Source: Clostridiales bacterium (GTDB lineage: Bacteria; Bacillota; Clostridia; Peptostreptococcales; Anaerovoracaceae). Taken from it: a stretch of DNA of 64,000 bases. A program made the position numbers and the translations under genes. Shown here in pieces: positions 26,715-37,272 of the stretch (its first letter is position 1; the number at the start of each line of letters is the position of its first letter). The stretch is taken from positions 209,524 through 273,523 of the forward strand of contig JABZIP010000001.1 of NCBI GenBank assembly GCA_015258265.1. The letters run 5' to 3'. The notes under the pieces are model-generated. The model was not told where the DNA came from, made no database searches, and saw only the letters and a program-made list of their open reading frames with translations.

Positions 26715-28115
26715 ATGCAAAATATGCAAGAAAAAATGTGGGCAGGGCGTTTTGAAAAATCGCAAAATCCGAATTTTGAGGCTATCAACTGCTCTATTGA
26801 ACAAGACAAGTTTTTGGCGAAATTCGATATACAGGGTAGTAAAGGGCATGTGCGCGGTCTTACGAAGTTGGGGATATTTTCTCGGAAGGAAGAAAACGCT
26901 GTCCTATGTGCACTTGATGAAATTGCGAAAAAGATAGATGCGGGCGAAATTGAGCCGCTTCCTACCGACGAAGATGTTCATATGTGGGTTGAAAGATTGC
27001 TTACGGAAAAGCTCGGCGAACTCGGGAAGAAAATCCATACGGGAAGGTCGAGAAACGATCAGGTCGTAACATCTGCAAGATTATGGATGAAAGCGGCATA
27101 CGATGAGCATCAAAGAGATATTTTAAAAGTTGTGGAAAGGCTTGTGCAACTTGCGCAGGAACACAGAGATGTGCTCTTGCCGGGATTTACACATTTACAA
27201 GCTGCGCAGCCGATAACGCTCGGGTTTTATTTTATGTGCTATGCTTCGAAATTAAAAAGGGATTACGATAGATTTTCGCAAAGCTATGGCAGACTTGATG
27301 TTATGCCGTTAGGCAGTGGTGCGCTTGCAGGCGCAAATTACAGCATAGACAGGGAATTTGTAGCGTCAAATCTGGGATTTGAGAATATCTCGGAGAATGC
27401 GATGGATGCCGTAAGTGATAGGGATTTCGTAGCGGAATATCTATATTTAAGCAGTATGCTGCTCACGCATCTCAGCTCTCTAAGTGAGGATTTTATACTC
27501 TGGAATTCACAAGGCTACGATTTTGTAACATTGGCAGATGAGTTTTCTTCGGGCAGCAGTATAATGCCTCAAAAGAAAAACCCCGACGGATTTGAGTTAA
27601 TCAGAGGGTGCGCGGCTGTGATGTCGGGAAGACTTATGGCGATGCTTGGTGTAATGAAAGGCGTGCCGATGTCATACAACAAAGACTTTCAGTCGGACAA
27701 GGAATTGATGTACGGCGCCTACAAGGATGTATCGCTTGCGCTTAATCTGCTCGAACCAATGTTAAAAACAACAAAATTCAATGAAGAAGCTATGATGAAT
27801 CAATTAAAAAAGGGTTATGTTAATGCTACTGATTTAGCGGACGCATTGGTGGAAACGGGAATTAGCTTCAGGCAAGCGCACAAACTGATTGGAAAGGTGG
27901 TGGGAACGGCGGTAAAAGAAGGTAAAGCTCTCGAGGAGCTGCCGCAAGAATATTATGAAAAGGAATTGCCGATGCTTACGGCGAAAAAAATATACGAAAC
28001 ATTGGATTACAAAAACTGTATAAACAACAAGAAAACAGAGGGAAGTACAGCTCCTAAATATGTGCAGAAACAAATCGACTTTATGCTTGATTGGCTAAAT
28101 CGAAAATTAAATTAA
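26715..28115 (+). CDS. argH: Argininosuccinate lyase
   Basis: ArgH splits argininosuccinate into arginine and fumarate, the last step of arginine synthesis. The 466-residue protein shows KMWAGRFEKS near the start, the TGRSRNDQV motif near residue 112, THLQAAQPITLG near 156 and the mobile-loop signature GSSIMPQKKNPDGFEL near residue 279. GGAGGG stands 5 bases before the ATG, 8 bases after argG. Length is normal. Confidence 0.97.
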   Translation: MQNMQEKMWAGRFEKSQNPNFEAINCSIEQDKFLAKFDIQGSKGHVRGLTKLGIFSRKEENAVLCALDEIAKKIDAGEIEPLPTDEDVHMWVERLLTEKLGELGKKIHTGRSRNDQVVTSARLWMKAAYDEHQRDILKVVERLVQLAQEHRDVLLPGFTHLQAAQPITLGFYFMCYASKLKRDYDRFSQSYGRLDVMPLGSGALAGANYSIDREFVASNLGFENISENAMDAVSDRDFVAEYLYLSSMLLTHLSSLSEDFILWNSQGYDFVTLADEFSSGSSIMPQKKNPDGFELIRGCAAVMSGRLMAMLGVMKGVPMSYNKDFQSDKELMYGAYKDVSLALNLLEPMLKTTKFNEEAMMNQLKKGYVNATDLADALVETGISFRQAHKLIGKVVGTAVKEGKALEELPQEYYEKELPMLTAKKIYETLDYKNCINNKKTEGSTAPKYVQKQIDFMLDWLNRKLN

Positions 28116-28185
28116 AAGTTTTGCAATTTGCTAGAATTTGATATATAATATAAGAGAATATCTTTTTGCTTAGGCGGTATGAAAA

Positions 28186-28626
28186 ATGGTTGAAAATACT
28201 GTAGGGAATGTATCTATATATGTCTGGATAGTTGTATGTTTATATTTAGCTGCAATAATGTTCGTCTGGATTATTTTGCGACCTCTGCGTCTTTGGTATT
28301 GGAGGCGAAATGAGGAGGTCGAATTACTCAGGAGCATAGATGAGAAATTGTCGTTTGCACCACAGGAACAGGAATTTGACGATATACCTAAAATGCAAGA
28401 ACCCCAAGTACATCAAGATTCAACAAAGTCGGAGGAATTTAAGGAAACGAATTTTGAGGTAGCCTTAGAAGCTGATGATACCAAGCCTCAAAAACACGAA
28501 GAGACAAAAGCAGAAGATACTACAAAAAGTGAAGTGTGTGAAAAATACGATGAACCTGAAGTTACGGTCGCGAAAAAAGCAAGGACTTATACGGAAGAAG
28601 AATTGTACGAAATTATAAAATTCTAG
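28186..28626 (+). CDS. Small membrane-anchored acidic protein of unknown function
   Basis: The 146-residue protein has one transmembrane helix near the start (about residues 10-31) followed by a positively charged turn (RPLRLWYWRR) and then a low-complexity acidic tail rich in Glu, Lys and Thr that should lie in the cytoplasm. The last residues, RTYTEEELYEIIKF, look like a short ordered motif. No family is recognised. It precedes a zinc-ribbon membrane protein by 16 bases, so the two may act together. Confidence 0.65.
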   Translation: MVENTVGNVSIYVWIVVCLYLAAIMFVWIILRPLRLWYWRRNEEVELLRSIDEKLSFAPQEQEFDDIPKMQEPQVHQDSTKSEEFKETNFEVALEADDTKPQKHEETKAEDTTKSEVCEKYDEPEVTVAKKARTYTEEELYEIIKF

Positions 28627-28642
28627 CTATGGGAGGATATGA

Positions 28643-29809
28643 ATGTTTTGCAGAAAATGCGGTAAGACGCTGATAGACGGAGATAGGTTTTGCCCTTATT
28701 GCGGTGCGCAAGTCATAGAAAGAAAAGACGAAGTGAGGCAGGAAGAAGTTGTTTACAACGAAACGGCAAAGGACAGACACTTCTTTAGCGAGAGTGTAAA
28801 ACCGAGCTGGAATCTTGAGTCGTTCCCCGATACGGAGGCAGAGCCGAAGAAGACGGATGATATTTTGGTTGACTGGAAACAGCATATTTTGATTGAACCG
28901 ACATTCAAACCGGACAAGGAAATGTCTTTTTCTGAGCAATTACAGGCATTTGAATCCAGTTTTGATATAACCGTACCACCTATTGAAGAGGGGCGGGCGG
29001 AGGAAAAAGCAATATCCGAAATTGCGAGCGAGAGTGTAGGAAAAACCGCTGAAGACAATCATATATCCATAGCAAAGAGCACGCTGATATTTGAAAGACC
29101 GAAATCAAATATTGAACTGCAAATGCAAGCAGAAGATGAAGCGGAGGCGGAAACGAATTTTGTGAGCGAGGATGAATTTTTGGAAGCGTGCCCCGAAAAG
29201 GAAAGATTTTATACATTTAGTCAAAAAAACGCCGAATTCCAAAAGTTGCTCGATAAGGAATACGAGAAAATAAAAGCAAGCAAAGAAGGAACTTACCACG
29301 AAATACAAGAGCTTTCCAAAACTCGCGATATAGAAGCTGCTGAAAAGATTGAAGACCGAAATGAAGCGGATAAACGATTTTTTGAAGAGCTGAAAAAGGA
29401 AACAGAAAATATTGCACCCAAAGCACCAAAAGAGGAGCAAGTATTGCAAGAGCCGAAGGAAGAAACGGTTATAGAGGAGCCGGATAGGAAGACGCAAATA
29501 CCTGATATGGCAGCTATTAAAGCGTATTCGGAAGCTGAAAAAGAAGCGGAAAAGCTCGAAGAGGAGGGAAAAGCCGAGTTAAGGGAATCCGGAATCGACT
29601 GGGAAAATCAAGATGCTACGTTTGAAGATGAAAGAACGGACAGCCCATTAACTGTAATTGTAGCGGTTTTGGCAGTGGTAGTACTCTTGCTTGGAATTGC
29701 ACTTGCGTCGCTTGCACTTGAACAATTTGCTCCGGACACTTTTGCAGGCAAGACGGTACATGTGTATTTAGAAAAAGCGCGTGATATTTTTCGAAGTGAT
29801 AGCGCATAA
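28643..29809 (+). CDS. Zinc-ribbon protein with C-terminal membrane helix
   Basis: The 388-residue protein begins with a zinc ribbon, CRKCGKTLIDGDRFCPYCG (residues 3-21), continues with a long acidic, Glu/Lys-rich and largely disordered or helical stretch, and has a transmembrane helix near residues 334-357 before a short outer tail. Zinc-ribbon-plus-membrane proteins of this shape are common in Clostridia, often in cell-envelope or stress contexts, but the role here is unknown. It shares the acidic linker style with the preceding gene. AGGAG precedes the ATG. Confidence 0.75.
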   Translation: MFCRKCGKTLIDGDRFCPYCGAQVIERKDEVRQEEVVYNETAKDRHFFSESVKPSWNLESFPDTEAEPKKTDDILVDWKQHILIEPTFKPDKEMSFSEQLQAFESSFDITVPPIEEGRAEEKAISEIASESVGKTAEDNHISIAKSTLIFERPKSNIELQMQAEDEAEAETNFVSEDEFLEACPEKERFYTFSQKNAEFQKLLDKEYEKIKASKEGTYHEIQELSKTRDIEAAEKIEDRNEADKRFFEELKKETENIAPKAPKEEQVLQEPKEETVIEEPDRKTQIPDMAAIKAYSEAEKEAEKLEEEGKAELRESGIDWENQDATFEDERTDSPLTVIVAVLAVVVLLLGIALASLALEQFAPDTFAGKTVHVYLEKARDIFRSDSA

Positions 29810-29895
29810 AGAGTAAAGTTATTACTCAAAAGCTGAAAACAAATCATAAGGAAAGAAACTGAATATAAAGGAATCGAAAAGGAGAACTTAAAAAA

Positions 29896-31548
29896 ATGTC
29901 AACAAGAGCGCTTTACAAACATGATGAAATTGTTAAAAGCAGATCGTTTTCACAATCAAGAACAACTATAGAAACCGCATTTTACGGAAACAATGTACAA
30001 ACGGTTACAGACCTGACAAAAGCCTATGAAATGGCAAAAGCTGCGTCGGGAACAATAGAAACGGACATGCCGATATTTTCGCCGGAAAAAGTGGGGCTGC
30101 CGAAAGACTCAAATATCCTGCTGTTTAACGACGGAGAAGTTGTTGGCAGATTTGCAGGCGCAAGGGTAATACTGGGGGAACCTGATTACGACGAGGCGGA
30201 TATTGCAAAGGTACTTAGAGAAGCGGTTTTCAATTCGCGTTACAAAAAAATGTATCACGCAACTTCCTATATCGGATTGAACGAAGACTTTATGGTAAAA
30301 GCGCATTTGCTTGTACCGGAAACCTATGAGAATACATTGCTTAACTGGTTGCTAAATTTCCAGTATTTAACGGAAGAATACAACGAAATGTACAAAAGGT
30401 CAAAACCGATTGCGGACGAACCTGACATATACATTTTTTCGGATCCTGACTTTTTGCATCCAAAATTCCCAAATGGACTTGCGTATTTCGATCCTGAACA
30501 TAATTGTGCTTGTCTGCTGGGACTTAGATATTTCGGAGAGCACAAAAAAGGAACGCTTACGCTCGCATGGGGTATTGCAAACAGAAACGGCTATGTCTCC
30601 TGTCATGGCGGACTCAAGAGAATTGTGCGAAAAGACGGAAAAGCTCATGTGGTTGGTGTTTTCGGACTTTCGGGTTCGGGTAAATCGACTCTTACACATG
30701 CAAAACACGACGGAAAATACGATGTAACGGTACTGCATGATGATGCGTATATAATATCCAGCGATGACGGCTCAACAGTCGCACTTGAACCGTCTTATTT
30801 TGACAAAACTCAGGACTACCCTATGACATCGCCGGACAACAAGTATTTGCTTACCGTTCAAAACTGCGGGGCAACAATAGACGAAGACGGCAAACTGGTG
30901 CTTGTTACGGAAGACATACGAAACGGAAACGGTAGAGCGATTAAATCCAAGCTCTGGGCAGCAAACCGTGTAGACAAAATGGAAGAAGAAATCAACACCG
31001 TAATATGGCTGATGAAGGATCACACTTTGCCACCGGTTTTGAAGGTGAAAGACGCAGTATTGGCATCTGTAATGGGAGCGTGCCTTGCCACAAAGAGAAC
31101 CAGCGCTGAAAGACTTGCTGAAGGGGTTGATATTAACGCATTAGTGTTTGAACCTTATGCAAATCCGTTCAGAACTTACAGGCTTGCGCAGGACTACGAG
31201 AAATTTAAAGACCTGTTCGAAAGAAGAGGGGTTACAAATTACATATTAAATACAGGCTTTTTCATGGATAAAAAGATTCCAAAGGAAGTTACTATCGGAA
31301 TATTGGAAGCAATTTTCGATGAAACAATCAAATTGGAAAAGTTTGGTGAAATTGAAGAGTTTGAATATATGAAAATCGACGGATTTGAAGTCGATTTTGA
31401 AAATAAAGTATATGCGGATGCGTTCAAAGGCGGAATGATAGGTAGATTAAATTTTATTACATCCAGAAATGAATTCAAAGGCGGACTTGACAGGTTGCCG
31501 GCGGAAGCATACGAAAAAATATGGAATATCATTGAAAAGTTAGGATAA
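29896..31548 (+). CDS. pckA: Phosphoenolpyruvate carboxykinase (ATP type)
   Basis: The 550-residue protein is a PEP carboxykinase of the ATP-dependent family, which interconverts oxaloacetate and PEP and can run in either direction in anaerobes. The P-loop is GLSGSGKST (near residue 256), preceded by NRNGYVSCHGGLKR and followed by VTVLHDDAYIIS with the metal-binding Asp pair. VTEDIRNGNGRAIKSKLW near 336 and EPYANPFRTYRL near 417 fit the clostridial branch, which differs from the E. coli enzyme. Length fits. It is followed by the UPF0182 gene after 3 bases. Confidence 0.88.
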   Translation: MSTRALYKHDEIVKSRSFSQSRTTIETAFYGNNVQTVTDLTKAYEMAKAASGTIETDMPIFSPEKVGLPKDSNILLFNDGEVVGRFAGARVILGEPDYDEADIAKVLREAVFNSRYKKMYHATSYIGLNEDFMVKAHLLVPETYENTLLNWLLNFQYLTEEYNEMYKRSKPIADEPDIYIFSDPDFLHPKFPNGLAYFDPEHNCACLLGLRYFGEHKKGTLTLAWGIANRNGYVSCHGGLKRIVRKDGKAHVVGVFGLSGSGKSTLTHAKHDGKYDVTVLHDDAYIISSDDGSTVALEPSYFDKTQDYPMTSPDNKYLLTVQNCGATIDEDGKLVLVTEDIRNGNGRAIKSKLWAANRVDKMEEEINTVIWLMKDHTLPPVLKVKDAVLASVMGACLATKRTSAERLAEGVDINALVFEPYANPFRTYRLAQDYEKFKDLFERRGVTNYILNTGFFMDKKIPKEVTIGILEAIFDETIKLEKFGEIEEFEYMKIDGFEVDFENKVYADAFKGGMIGRLNFITSRNEFKGGLDRLPAEAYEKIWNIIEKLG

Positions 31549-31551
31549 AAT

Positions 31552-34428
31552 ATGGAACAGGAAGTAGTAAGAAGAAAAAACCAAAAACCGAAACGGAAAA
31601 TTGAAAAAAAATATATAGCGATTATTGTTATAGCGCTGTTTACAGGAGTTTTTCACAGCTCGCTTGAATTCATAGTCAACTGGTTATGGTTCAAGGAACT
31701 AAACTATGTCAGCGTATTTTTTACCAAGCTGTTTTCCGAATTGAAGATAGGTGTGCCGGCATTTGTGATTATCTCGGTATTCGCGTATGCATATTTGATG
31801 CTTCTCAAAAAATCGTATGTGAAGAACATCGAGATCAGCGTACATTCTGCGACAAACGGCAGGCTGAATTTGGTTGCATTCGGACTTTCTGCTGTATTTG
31901 GCGGATTCCTTGCTTACAGCTTCGCAACTAACTTTTGGTTCGATGTTTTGCAGTTTATCAACAGCACTTCGTTTGGAATTAAAGATCCGCTGTTCAAACA
32001 GGATGTAGGATTTTATGTATTCAAACTTCAGCTGCTGCAAAATTTAGACACTGTTGCAATAGGGATTGTAATAGCGTTTGCTATACTCACAGTGATATTC
32101 TACACTTTCCTGATTTCGTATATGCGGCCTCAGATATTTGAAGATTTTGAAACTGCCCCAAGTGAAGATGAATACGAATATACTCAAAACAATTTTGAAA
32201 AAGCTGCGACAAGTTTTAGAAGAGGAGATTATTCGGGGGCTATCAGGGACTTTTTCAACCCTGCAAGAGGTCGAAATCATAGGAAGCTGGATAGCAGTAA
32301 TATCTCGCATTTGTTCGACATAGCCAAAGAACAGTTTGCATTGCTTGCGGTTTTGTTGTTGCTGCTTGTGGGATTTCATTATTATCTCAACACGTTCAGC
32401 TTGCTGTATGCAGGGAAAAGCGGAGTTGTTTACGGTGCCGGGTATGCGGATGTTAACATTACTCTGTGGGTTTACAGAGGGCTTATAGTGCTTTCTGTCT
32501 TGGCGTCGCTTGGGGTGATAGTCGGATTTGCACAGAAAAAATACAAAAGAACTTTAATTCTTCCTGTCGTAATGATTGTTGTTGCGCTGGGAGGGAATGC
32601 CGTAACGCTACTTGTTCAGGAAACACTTGTAAAACCTGATGAAATCAACAAAGAAACAAAGTATTTGAGAAACAATATCAAGTACACTCAAGAAGCGTAT
32701 GGACTTGCAGATGTTCAAATCAAACCGTTTGCTGTAAAGCAGGCGTTATCGAAAGAGGACATTGCAAACAACATGGAAACAATTTCCAATATAAGGATTA
32801 ACGACTACGCGCCGACCGAAAAATTTTACAATCAGACGCAAAGTATTCGTTCGTACTATAATTTTAACGATGTCGATGTAGACAGATACATAATAGACGA
32901 TGAATATACGCAGGTCTTTCTCGCCGGTAGAGAGATTGATGAAACCCGAATTAGAACAGAGTGGCTCAACAAGTACATAAAATACACTCATGGTTACGGT
33001 ATTACTTTATCCAGAGTAGATAAGGTAACGGATAGCGGACAACCGGATATGTTGATTTCCGGAGTTCCGCCTGTGTCGGAGGTCAAAGAAATACAGATTA
33101 AAAGACCGGAAATTTACTTCGGAGAGCTTACAAACAATTATATACTCGTCAATACGGCAGAGGATGAATTTGATTATCCGGACGGTAGCAAAAATAAGTA
33201 TACGAAGTACAAAGGAACTGCCGGAATCAAGCTGTCGCCGCTTAACAGAATATTGTTTTCACTTAGAGAAAGCAGTTTGAAATTGCTTATATCGACAAAT
33301 GTTAAGAGCGATTCAAAGATAGTTATAAACAGAAATATTGCGCAAAGAGTAAGGGAGGTAATGCCTTATTTGGAATACGATGAAGATCCGTATATAGTTA
33401 CGATAGACGGCAAACTTTATTGGATGATAGATGCGTATACGGTAAGCAACAAATATCCTTATTCACAGCCATCCGAAGAAGCGGGCGGAGCGAATTACAT
33501 AAGAAATTCAGTCAAAGTAGTGGTCGATGCTTACAATGGAAATGTTGATTATTACATAGTTGATGAAACAGATCCTATAGCAAAAACTTACCAGAAGATA
33601 TTTCCAAAGCTGTTCAAGGATTTCTCGCAGATGCCGGAAGCATTACGCAGTCATATTCGATATCCGAATGTTATGTTCGGTATTCAGGCGAATGTCTACA
33701 AGCGTTATCATATGAACGATGTAAAGGTGTTCTACCAAGATGAAGATATTTGGGATATTGCACACGAAATTTACGAAAAAGATGAAGTCAGCATTTCTCC
33801 TAACTATTACATAATGAAATTGCCGGGTGAGAAAAGAGCTGAATTTGTAAACACAATACCTTACACACCGAAAAATAAGAGAAATATGACGGGGCTTCTT
33901 GTAGCAAGAAATGACGGTGAGGATTACGGAAAGCTGGTGCTTTACCAATTCCCTAAGGATACGACGATTTACGGTCCGATGCAGATAGAAGCTCAAATCG
34001 ACCAAAACACCGAAATTTCTAAAGAATTTTCTCTTTGGAATTCATCGGGATCGACTTACAGTAGAGGAAATCTGTTTATTATTCCTATCGAGGAATCCCT
34101 GCTTTATGTGGAACCGGTTTACTTGGAAGCTACCAAAGAGAGTATCCCTGAGGTTAAGCGTGTAATAGTGGCATACGGCGATAAAATTGCGTACAAGCCT
34201 ACACTGGGAGAAGCGCTTGATTCGTTGTTTGGCGAAAACTCAACACAAAAGGCGGGTGAAACGGCGCAAAAGCCGAAAGCGACAAATGAGATGAGCAAGA
34301 CTGAACTTATCACAAAGGCGGCAGAAGAGTTTGAGCTTGGGCAGGCGGCACTTAGAAACGGCGATTGGGCAGGATATGGCGAACATATGACGACACTTGA
34401 AAAGTATCTAAAATTGCTGTCGGAGTAA
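31552..34428 (+). CDS. UPF0182 family membrane protein
   Basis: The 958-residue protein has about seven transmembrane helices in its first 370 residues and a large extracytoplasmic remainder, the layout of the UPF0182 (COG1615) family. Conserved pieces are NWLWFKELNYVSVFFTKL (near 44), FKQDVGFYVFKLQ (near 145), and the outer RYPNVMFGIQANVYKRYHM (near 702). The function of the family is not known. A short acidic linker and helical C-terminus follow. It begins 3 bases after pckA and probably belongs to the same transcript. Confidence 0.9.
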   Translation: MEQEVVRRKNQKPKRKIEKKYIAIIVIALFTGVFHSSLEFIVNWLWFKELNYVSVFFTKLFSELKIGVPAFVIISVFAYAYLMLLKKSYVKNIEISVHSATNGRLNLVAFGLSAVFGGFLAYSFATNFWFDVLQFINSTSFGIKDPLFKQDVGFYVFKLQLLQNLDTVAIGIVIAFAILTVIFYTFLISYMRPQIFEDFETAPSEDEYEYTQNNFEKAATSFRRGDYSGAIRDFFNPARGRNHRKLDSSNISHLFDIAKEQFALLAVLLLLLVGFHYYLNTFSLLYAGKSGVVYGAGYADVNITLWVYRGLIVLSVLASLGVIVGFAQKKYKRTLILPVVMIVVALGGNAVTLLVQETLVKPDEINKETKYLRNNIKYTQEAYGLADVQIKPFAVKQALSKEDIANNMETISNIRINDYAPTEKFYNQTQSIRSYYNFNDVDVDRYIIDDEYTQVFLAGREIDETRIRTEWLNKYIKYTHGYGITLSRVDKVTDSGQPDMLISGVPPVSEVKEIQIKRPEIYFGELTNNYILVNTAEDEFDYPDGSKNKYTKYKGTAGIKLSPLNRILFSLRESSLKLLISTNVKSDSKIVINRNIAQRVREVMPYLEYDEDPYIVTIDGKLYWMIDAYTVSNKYPYSQPSEEAGGANYIRNSVKVVVDAYNGNVDYYIVDETDPIAKTYQKIFPKLFKDFSQMPEALRSHIRYPNVMFGIQANVYKRYHMNDVKVFYQDEDIWDIAHEIYEKDEVSISPNYYIMKLPGEKRAEFVNTIPYTPKNKRNMTGLLVARNDGEDYGKLVLYQFPKDTTIYGPMQIEAQIDQNTEISKEFSLWNSSGSTYSRGNLFIIPIEESLLYVEPVYLEATKESIPEVKRVIVAYGDKIAYKPTLGEALDSLFGENSTQKAGETAQKPKATNEMSKTELITKAAEEFELGQAALRNGDWAGYGEHMTTLEKYLKLLSE

Positions 34429-34453
34429 AAGCGATTTAAATGAGAGGTAAAAC

Positions 34454-35485
34454 ATGAAAAATAAATTTATGAATAAAAAATTGCCAATATTGCTTGCGCT
34501 AATGCTCGCAATGGCGGCGCTCTTTGCAGGATGCACAGAGCAAGGTAACAATGAAGGAAACGATACGGTAAAGCCCGAACCTAACAATGTACCCAAAATC
34601 GGTATAGTGCAAATAGTTGAGCATCCTTCACTTGATATGATACGAGAAAATATCGTTAAGCAGCTTGCAGACGACGGATTCGTTGACGGGGAAAATGCGG
34701 TAATTCGTTACGAAAATGCGCAAAACGATACGAATAATTTAAAAACTATATGCCAGAGCTTTGTAGCGGACAAGTGCGATTTGATTATCGCAATAGCAAC
34801 ACCGTCTGCGCAGGCGGCACTTGGAGAAACCAAGGAGATTCCAATTGTATTTTCCGCAGTAACGGATCCTGTCGGAGCAGGACTTGTAAAATCCCTTGAG
34901 AAGCCGGACGGAAACATTACAGGAACATCGGACAAAGTTTCGGCAGAAAAAATTATGGTACTTGCAAGCAAAATTACACCTAATATGAAAACAATCGGCG
35001 CAATATATAGTACAGGCGAACCCAATTCCGTATCGGTAATTGCAAACTTGAAAGAGTATGCGAAGAAGAACGGTATGACGGTCAAAGAAGCTACTATTAT
35101 GAACAGCAGCGAAGTAAAACAGGCGGCAGAGAGCTTGGTTGGAAAAGTAGATGCGGTATTTACACCTATCGACAATACGGTAGCGACAGCAATGCCTACA
35201 ATAGTTGATGTTCTAAACAAAGCTAAAATACCTTTTTATGTTGCAGCGGATTCTTTGGTAGCAGATGGAGGACTGGCAACTGACGGTGTGAATTATGTCG
35301 AACTTGGAAGAGAAACAGGAAAAATGGCAACGGAAATTTTGCAAGGTGAAAAACCTGCAAATATGCCTGTCAGAGTTCTTGAAAAAACTCAAATTTATAT
35401 AAATTCCAAAACCGCAAAAGAAATTGGAATTGAAATTCCGAAAGATATTTTGGACAATTCGAAGGATTTGGCAGGAGGCTTGTAA
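34454..35485 (+). CDS. ABC transporter substrate-binding lipoprotein (TrpX-like)
   Basis: The 343-residue protein has a lipoprotein signal peptide with Cys in FAGC (about residue 27) and the ABC_sub_bind fold (PF04392) seen in the TrpX proteins of tryptophan and tyrosine importers. Typical segments are IGIVQIVEHPSLD near 50, AIATPSAQAALG near 115, VFSAVTDPVGAGLV near 135 and AIYSTGEPNS near 182. Its TAA overlaps the ATG of the permease gene (TAATG at 35483-35487), and the ATPase follows, so the three make one importer. Substrate is inferred only from family; an aromatic amino acid is likely. Confidence 0.9.
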   Translation: MKNKFMNKKLPILLALMLAMAALFAGCTEQGNNEGNDTVKPEPNNVPKIGIVQIVEHPSLDMIRENIVKQLADDGFVDGENAVIRYENAQNDTNNLKTICQSFVADKCDLIIAIATPSAQAALGETKEIPIVFSAVTDPVGAGLVKSLEKPDGNITGTSDKVSAEKIMVLASKITPNMKTIGAIYSTGEPNSVSVIANLKEYAKKNGMTVKEATIMNSSEVKQAAESLVGKVDAVFTPIDNTVATAMPTIVDVLNKAKIPFYVAADSLVADGGLATDGVNYVELGRETGKMATEILQGEKPANMPVRVLEKTQIYINSKTAKEIGIEIPKDILDNSKDLAGGL

Positions 35486-36378
35486 TGCTCAGTATTACAG
35501 CGGCTATAGGTTCGATAGAACTCGGACTGATTTATGCGATTCTTGCGCTCGGTGTGTTTTTGTCGTTTCGAACGCTTAACACACCGGACTTGACAGTTGA
35601 CGGCAGTGTAGTTAGCGGTGCTGCTATTTCTGCCGTTATGTGTGCAGCAAATTATCCCGTTCTCGGGATAATTTCGGCTTTTTTTGTTGGAGCTGTTTGT
35701 GGTTGCATTACATCTATATTGAACACGAAATTAAAAATAGAGGCATTATTATCCGGAATATTGGTAATGCTCGGACTTTATTCTATAAATCTCAGAATCA
35801 TGGGAAATCGCCCGAATGTTTCACTTACAATGTCGAAAACTATATATACCGATGCACCGACTGCGCGCCCTGCACTTTTTGTTGGAGTTTTGGCGCTTTG
35901 GGCAATAATAATATTGCTTTCGCTGTTCCTTAGAACCAGAGTCGGATTTGCACTTAGAGCGACAGGAGATAACGAAGATATGGTGCGTGCTTACGGAATC
36001 AGCAGCGACACCATGAAGATTCTCGGTATTTCAATATCAAACGGACTTGTAGGACTTGCGGGAGGCATGCTTGCTCAGTATCAATCGTTTGCAGATGCGA
36101 GCATGGGTACGGGCATGGTTGTAATAGGACTGGCATCTGTAATAATAGGGGAAACGATTTTTGGAAAGTCGCATTTGACAGGCAGATTGATTTCTGTTGC
36201 GCTCGGTGCGATTGTTTACCGTCTAATCATTGCGCAGGCGCTTGCACTTGGCCTTCCGAGTAGCGATTTGAAACTGGTATCGGCTGCGATAGTAACGATA
36301 GCTCTCGCATTTGGCGCATTTGGAGCGGGATTCACCATTCGTGGAATCTTTAGGAAAAAGGACGGTGCGCAATGTTAA
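35485..36378 (+). CDS. ABC transporter permease (TrpY-like)
   Basis: The 297-residue protein is hydrophobic with eight or nine predicted helices and belongs to the BPD_transp_2 type (LivH-like) of permeases. RTLNTPDLTVDGSV (near residue 29) and the EDMVRAYGISSDTMK coupling segment (near 168) match the family version paired with ABC_sub_bind lipoproteins. It overlaps the upstream gene by 1 base and the ATPase gene by 7 bases. Confidence 0.92.
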   Translation: MLSITAAIGSIELGLIYAILALGVFLSFRTLNTPDLTVDGSVVSGAAISAVMCAANYPVLGIISAFFVGAVCGCITSILNTKLKIEALLSGILVMLGLYSINLRIMGNRPNVSLTMSKTIYTDAPTARPALFVGVLALWAIIILLSLFLRTRVGFALRATGDNEDMVRAYGISSDTMKILGISISNGLVGLAGGMLAQYQSFADASMGTGMVVIGLASVIIGETIFGKSHLTGRLISVALGAIVYRLIIAQALALGLPSSDLKLVSAAIVTIALAFGAFGAGFTIRGIFRKKDGAQC

Positions 36379-37145
36379 AAATTCAGAATTTGACGAAAAT
36401 ATTTGATAAGAACGGCGTAAACGAGAAAGTAGCACTCAAAGATTTCAATCTAAATTTACAGAACGGGGATTTTCTAACGGTTATCGGGGATAATGGTGCA
36501 GGGAAATCTACGCTGATGAATTGTATTGCAGGTGTTTATAAGACGGACGGCGGAGCAATTTTTCTTGACGATAACGATATATCCGGCTTACCTGAACATA
36601 AGCGAGCAAAATTTATAGGCAGAGTATTTCAAGATCCTATGAAGGGAACAGCGTTTGATATGACGATTGAAGAAAATCTCGCAATAGCCGAAAACAAAAA
36701 GAATTTTTGTGGACTTCAGTGGGGAATAACTGCAAAAAAGCGTGTAGAATATGCGAGTAAACTGGAAGTACTCGCTATGGGACTTGAAAATATGATGACA
36801 AAAAAAGTACGCTTACTTTCGGGCGGTCAGCGTCAAGCACTAACACTTTTCATGGCGATAATGGCAAAACCGAAGCTGCTGCTTCTCGATGAGCATACGG
36901 CGGCACTCGATCCGCAAGCAGCTCAAAAAATATTGAAATTAACGGCAAAGTTGGCGGCGCAGGAGGATTTTTGCACTATTATGATAACGCATAATATGAA
37001 AGATGCGCTTGCTTATGGAAACAGAACGATTTTGATGCGACAAGGGCAGCTTGCAATGGATATCTCGGGGGAAGAACGCGAGAAAATGACATCGACAGAG
37101 CTTGTTGCAAAATTTAATATACAAAACGATAGGATGCTTCTTTAA
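36372..37145 (+). CDS. ABC transporter ATP-binding protein (TrpZ-like)
   Basis: The 257-residue ATPase has the Walker A GDNGAGKST (near residue 38), Q-loop GRVFQDP, the signature RLLSGGQRQALTL (near 149), Walker B KLLLLDEHTAALDP and the switch His in ITHNMKDAL. It completes the three-gene importer. The Asp-Glu-His-Thr form of the Walker B/D-loop region is usual for this subgroup. No further gene follows in the operon: 86 bases then a new promoter. Confidence 0.95.
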   Translation: MLKIQNLTKIFDKNGVNEKVALKDFNLNLQNGDFLTVIGDNGAGKSTLMNCIAGVYKTDGGAIFLDDNDISGLPEHKRAKFIGRVFQDPMKGTAFDMTIEENLAIAENKKNFCGLQWGITAKKRVEYASKLEVLAMGLENMMTKKVRLLSGGQRQALTLFMAIMAKPKLLLLDEHTAALDPQAAQKILKLTAKLAAQEDFCTIMITHNMKDALAYGNRTILMRQGQLAMDISGEEREKMTSTELVAKFNIQNDRMLL

Positions 37146-37171
37146 AAAAAGTAAAAAAATACAAAAAACAC

Positions 37172-37200
37172 TTGACCTTTGCAAAGATATGGCATAAAAT
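37172..37200 (+). promoter_or_regulatory. Promoter of the small SLH protein
   Basis: TTGACC (37172-37177), 17 bases, TAAAAT (37195-37200). Confidence 0.65.
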
Positions 37201-37272
37201 AGTCATATAAAAAGGAAATCATTTCTATTTATGGAGGATTATTTCTTAGAAGAAGGGAGAGGAAAATTACAA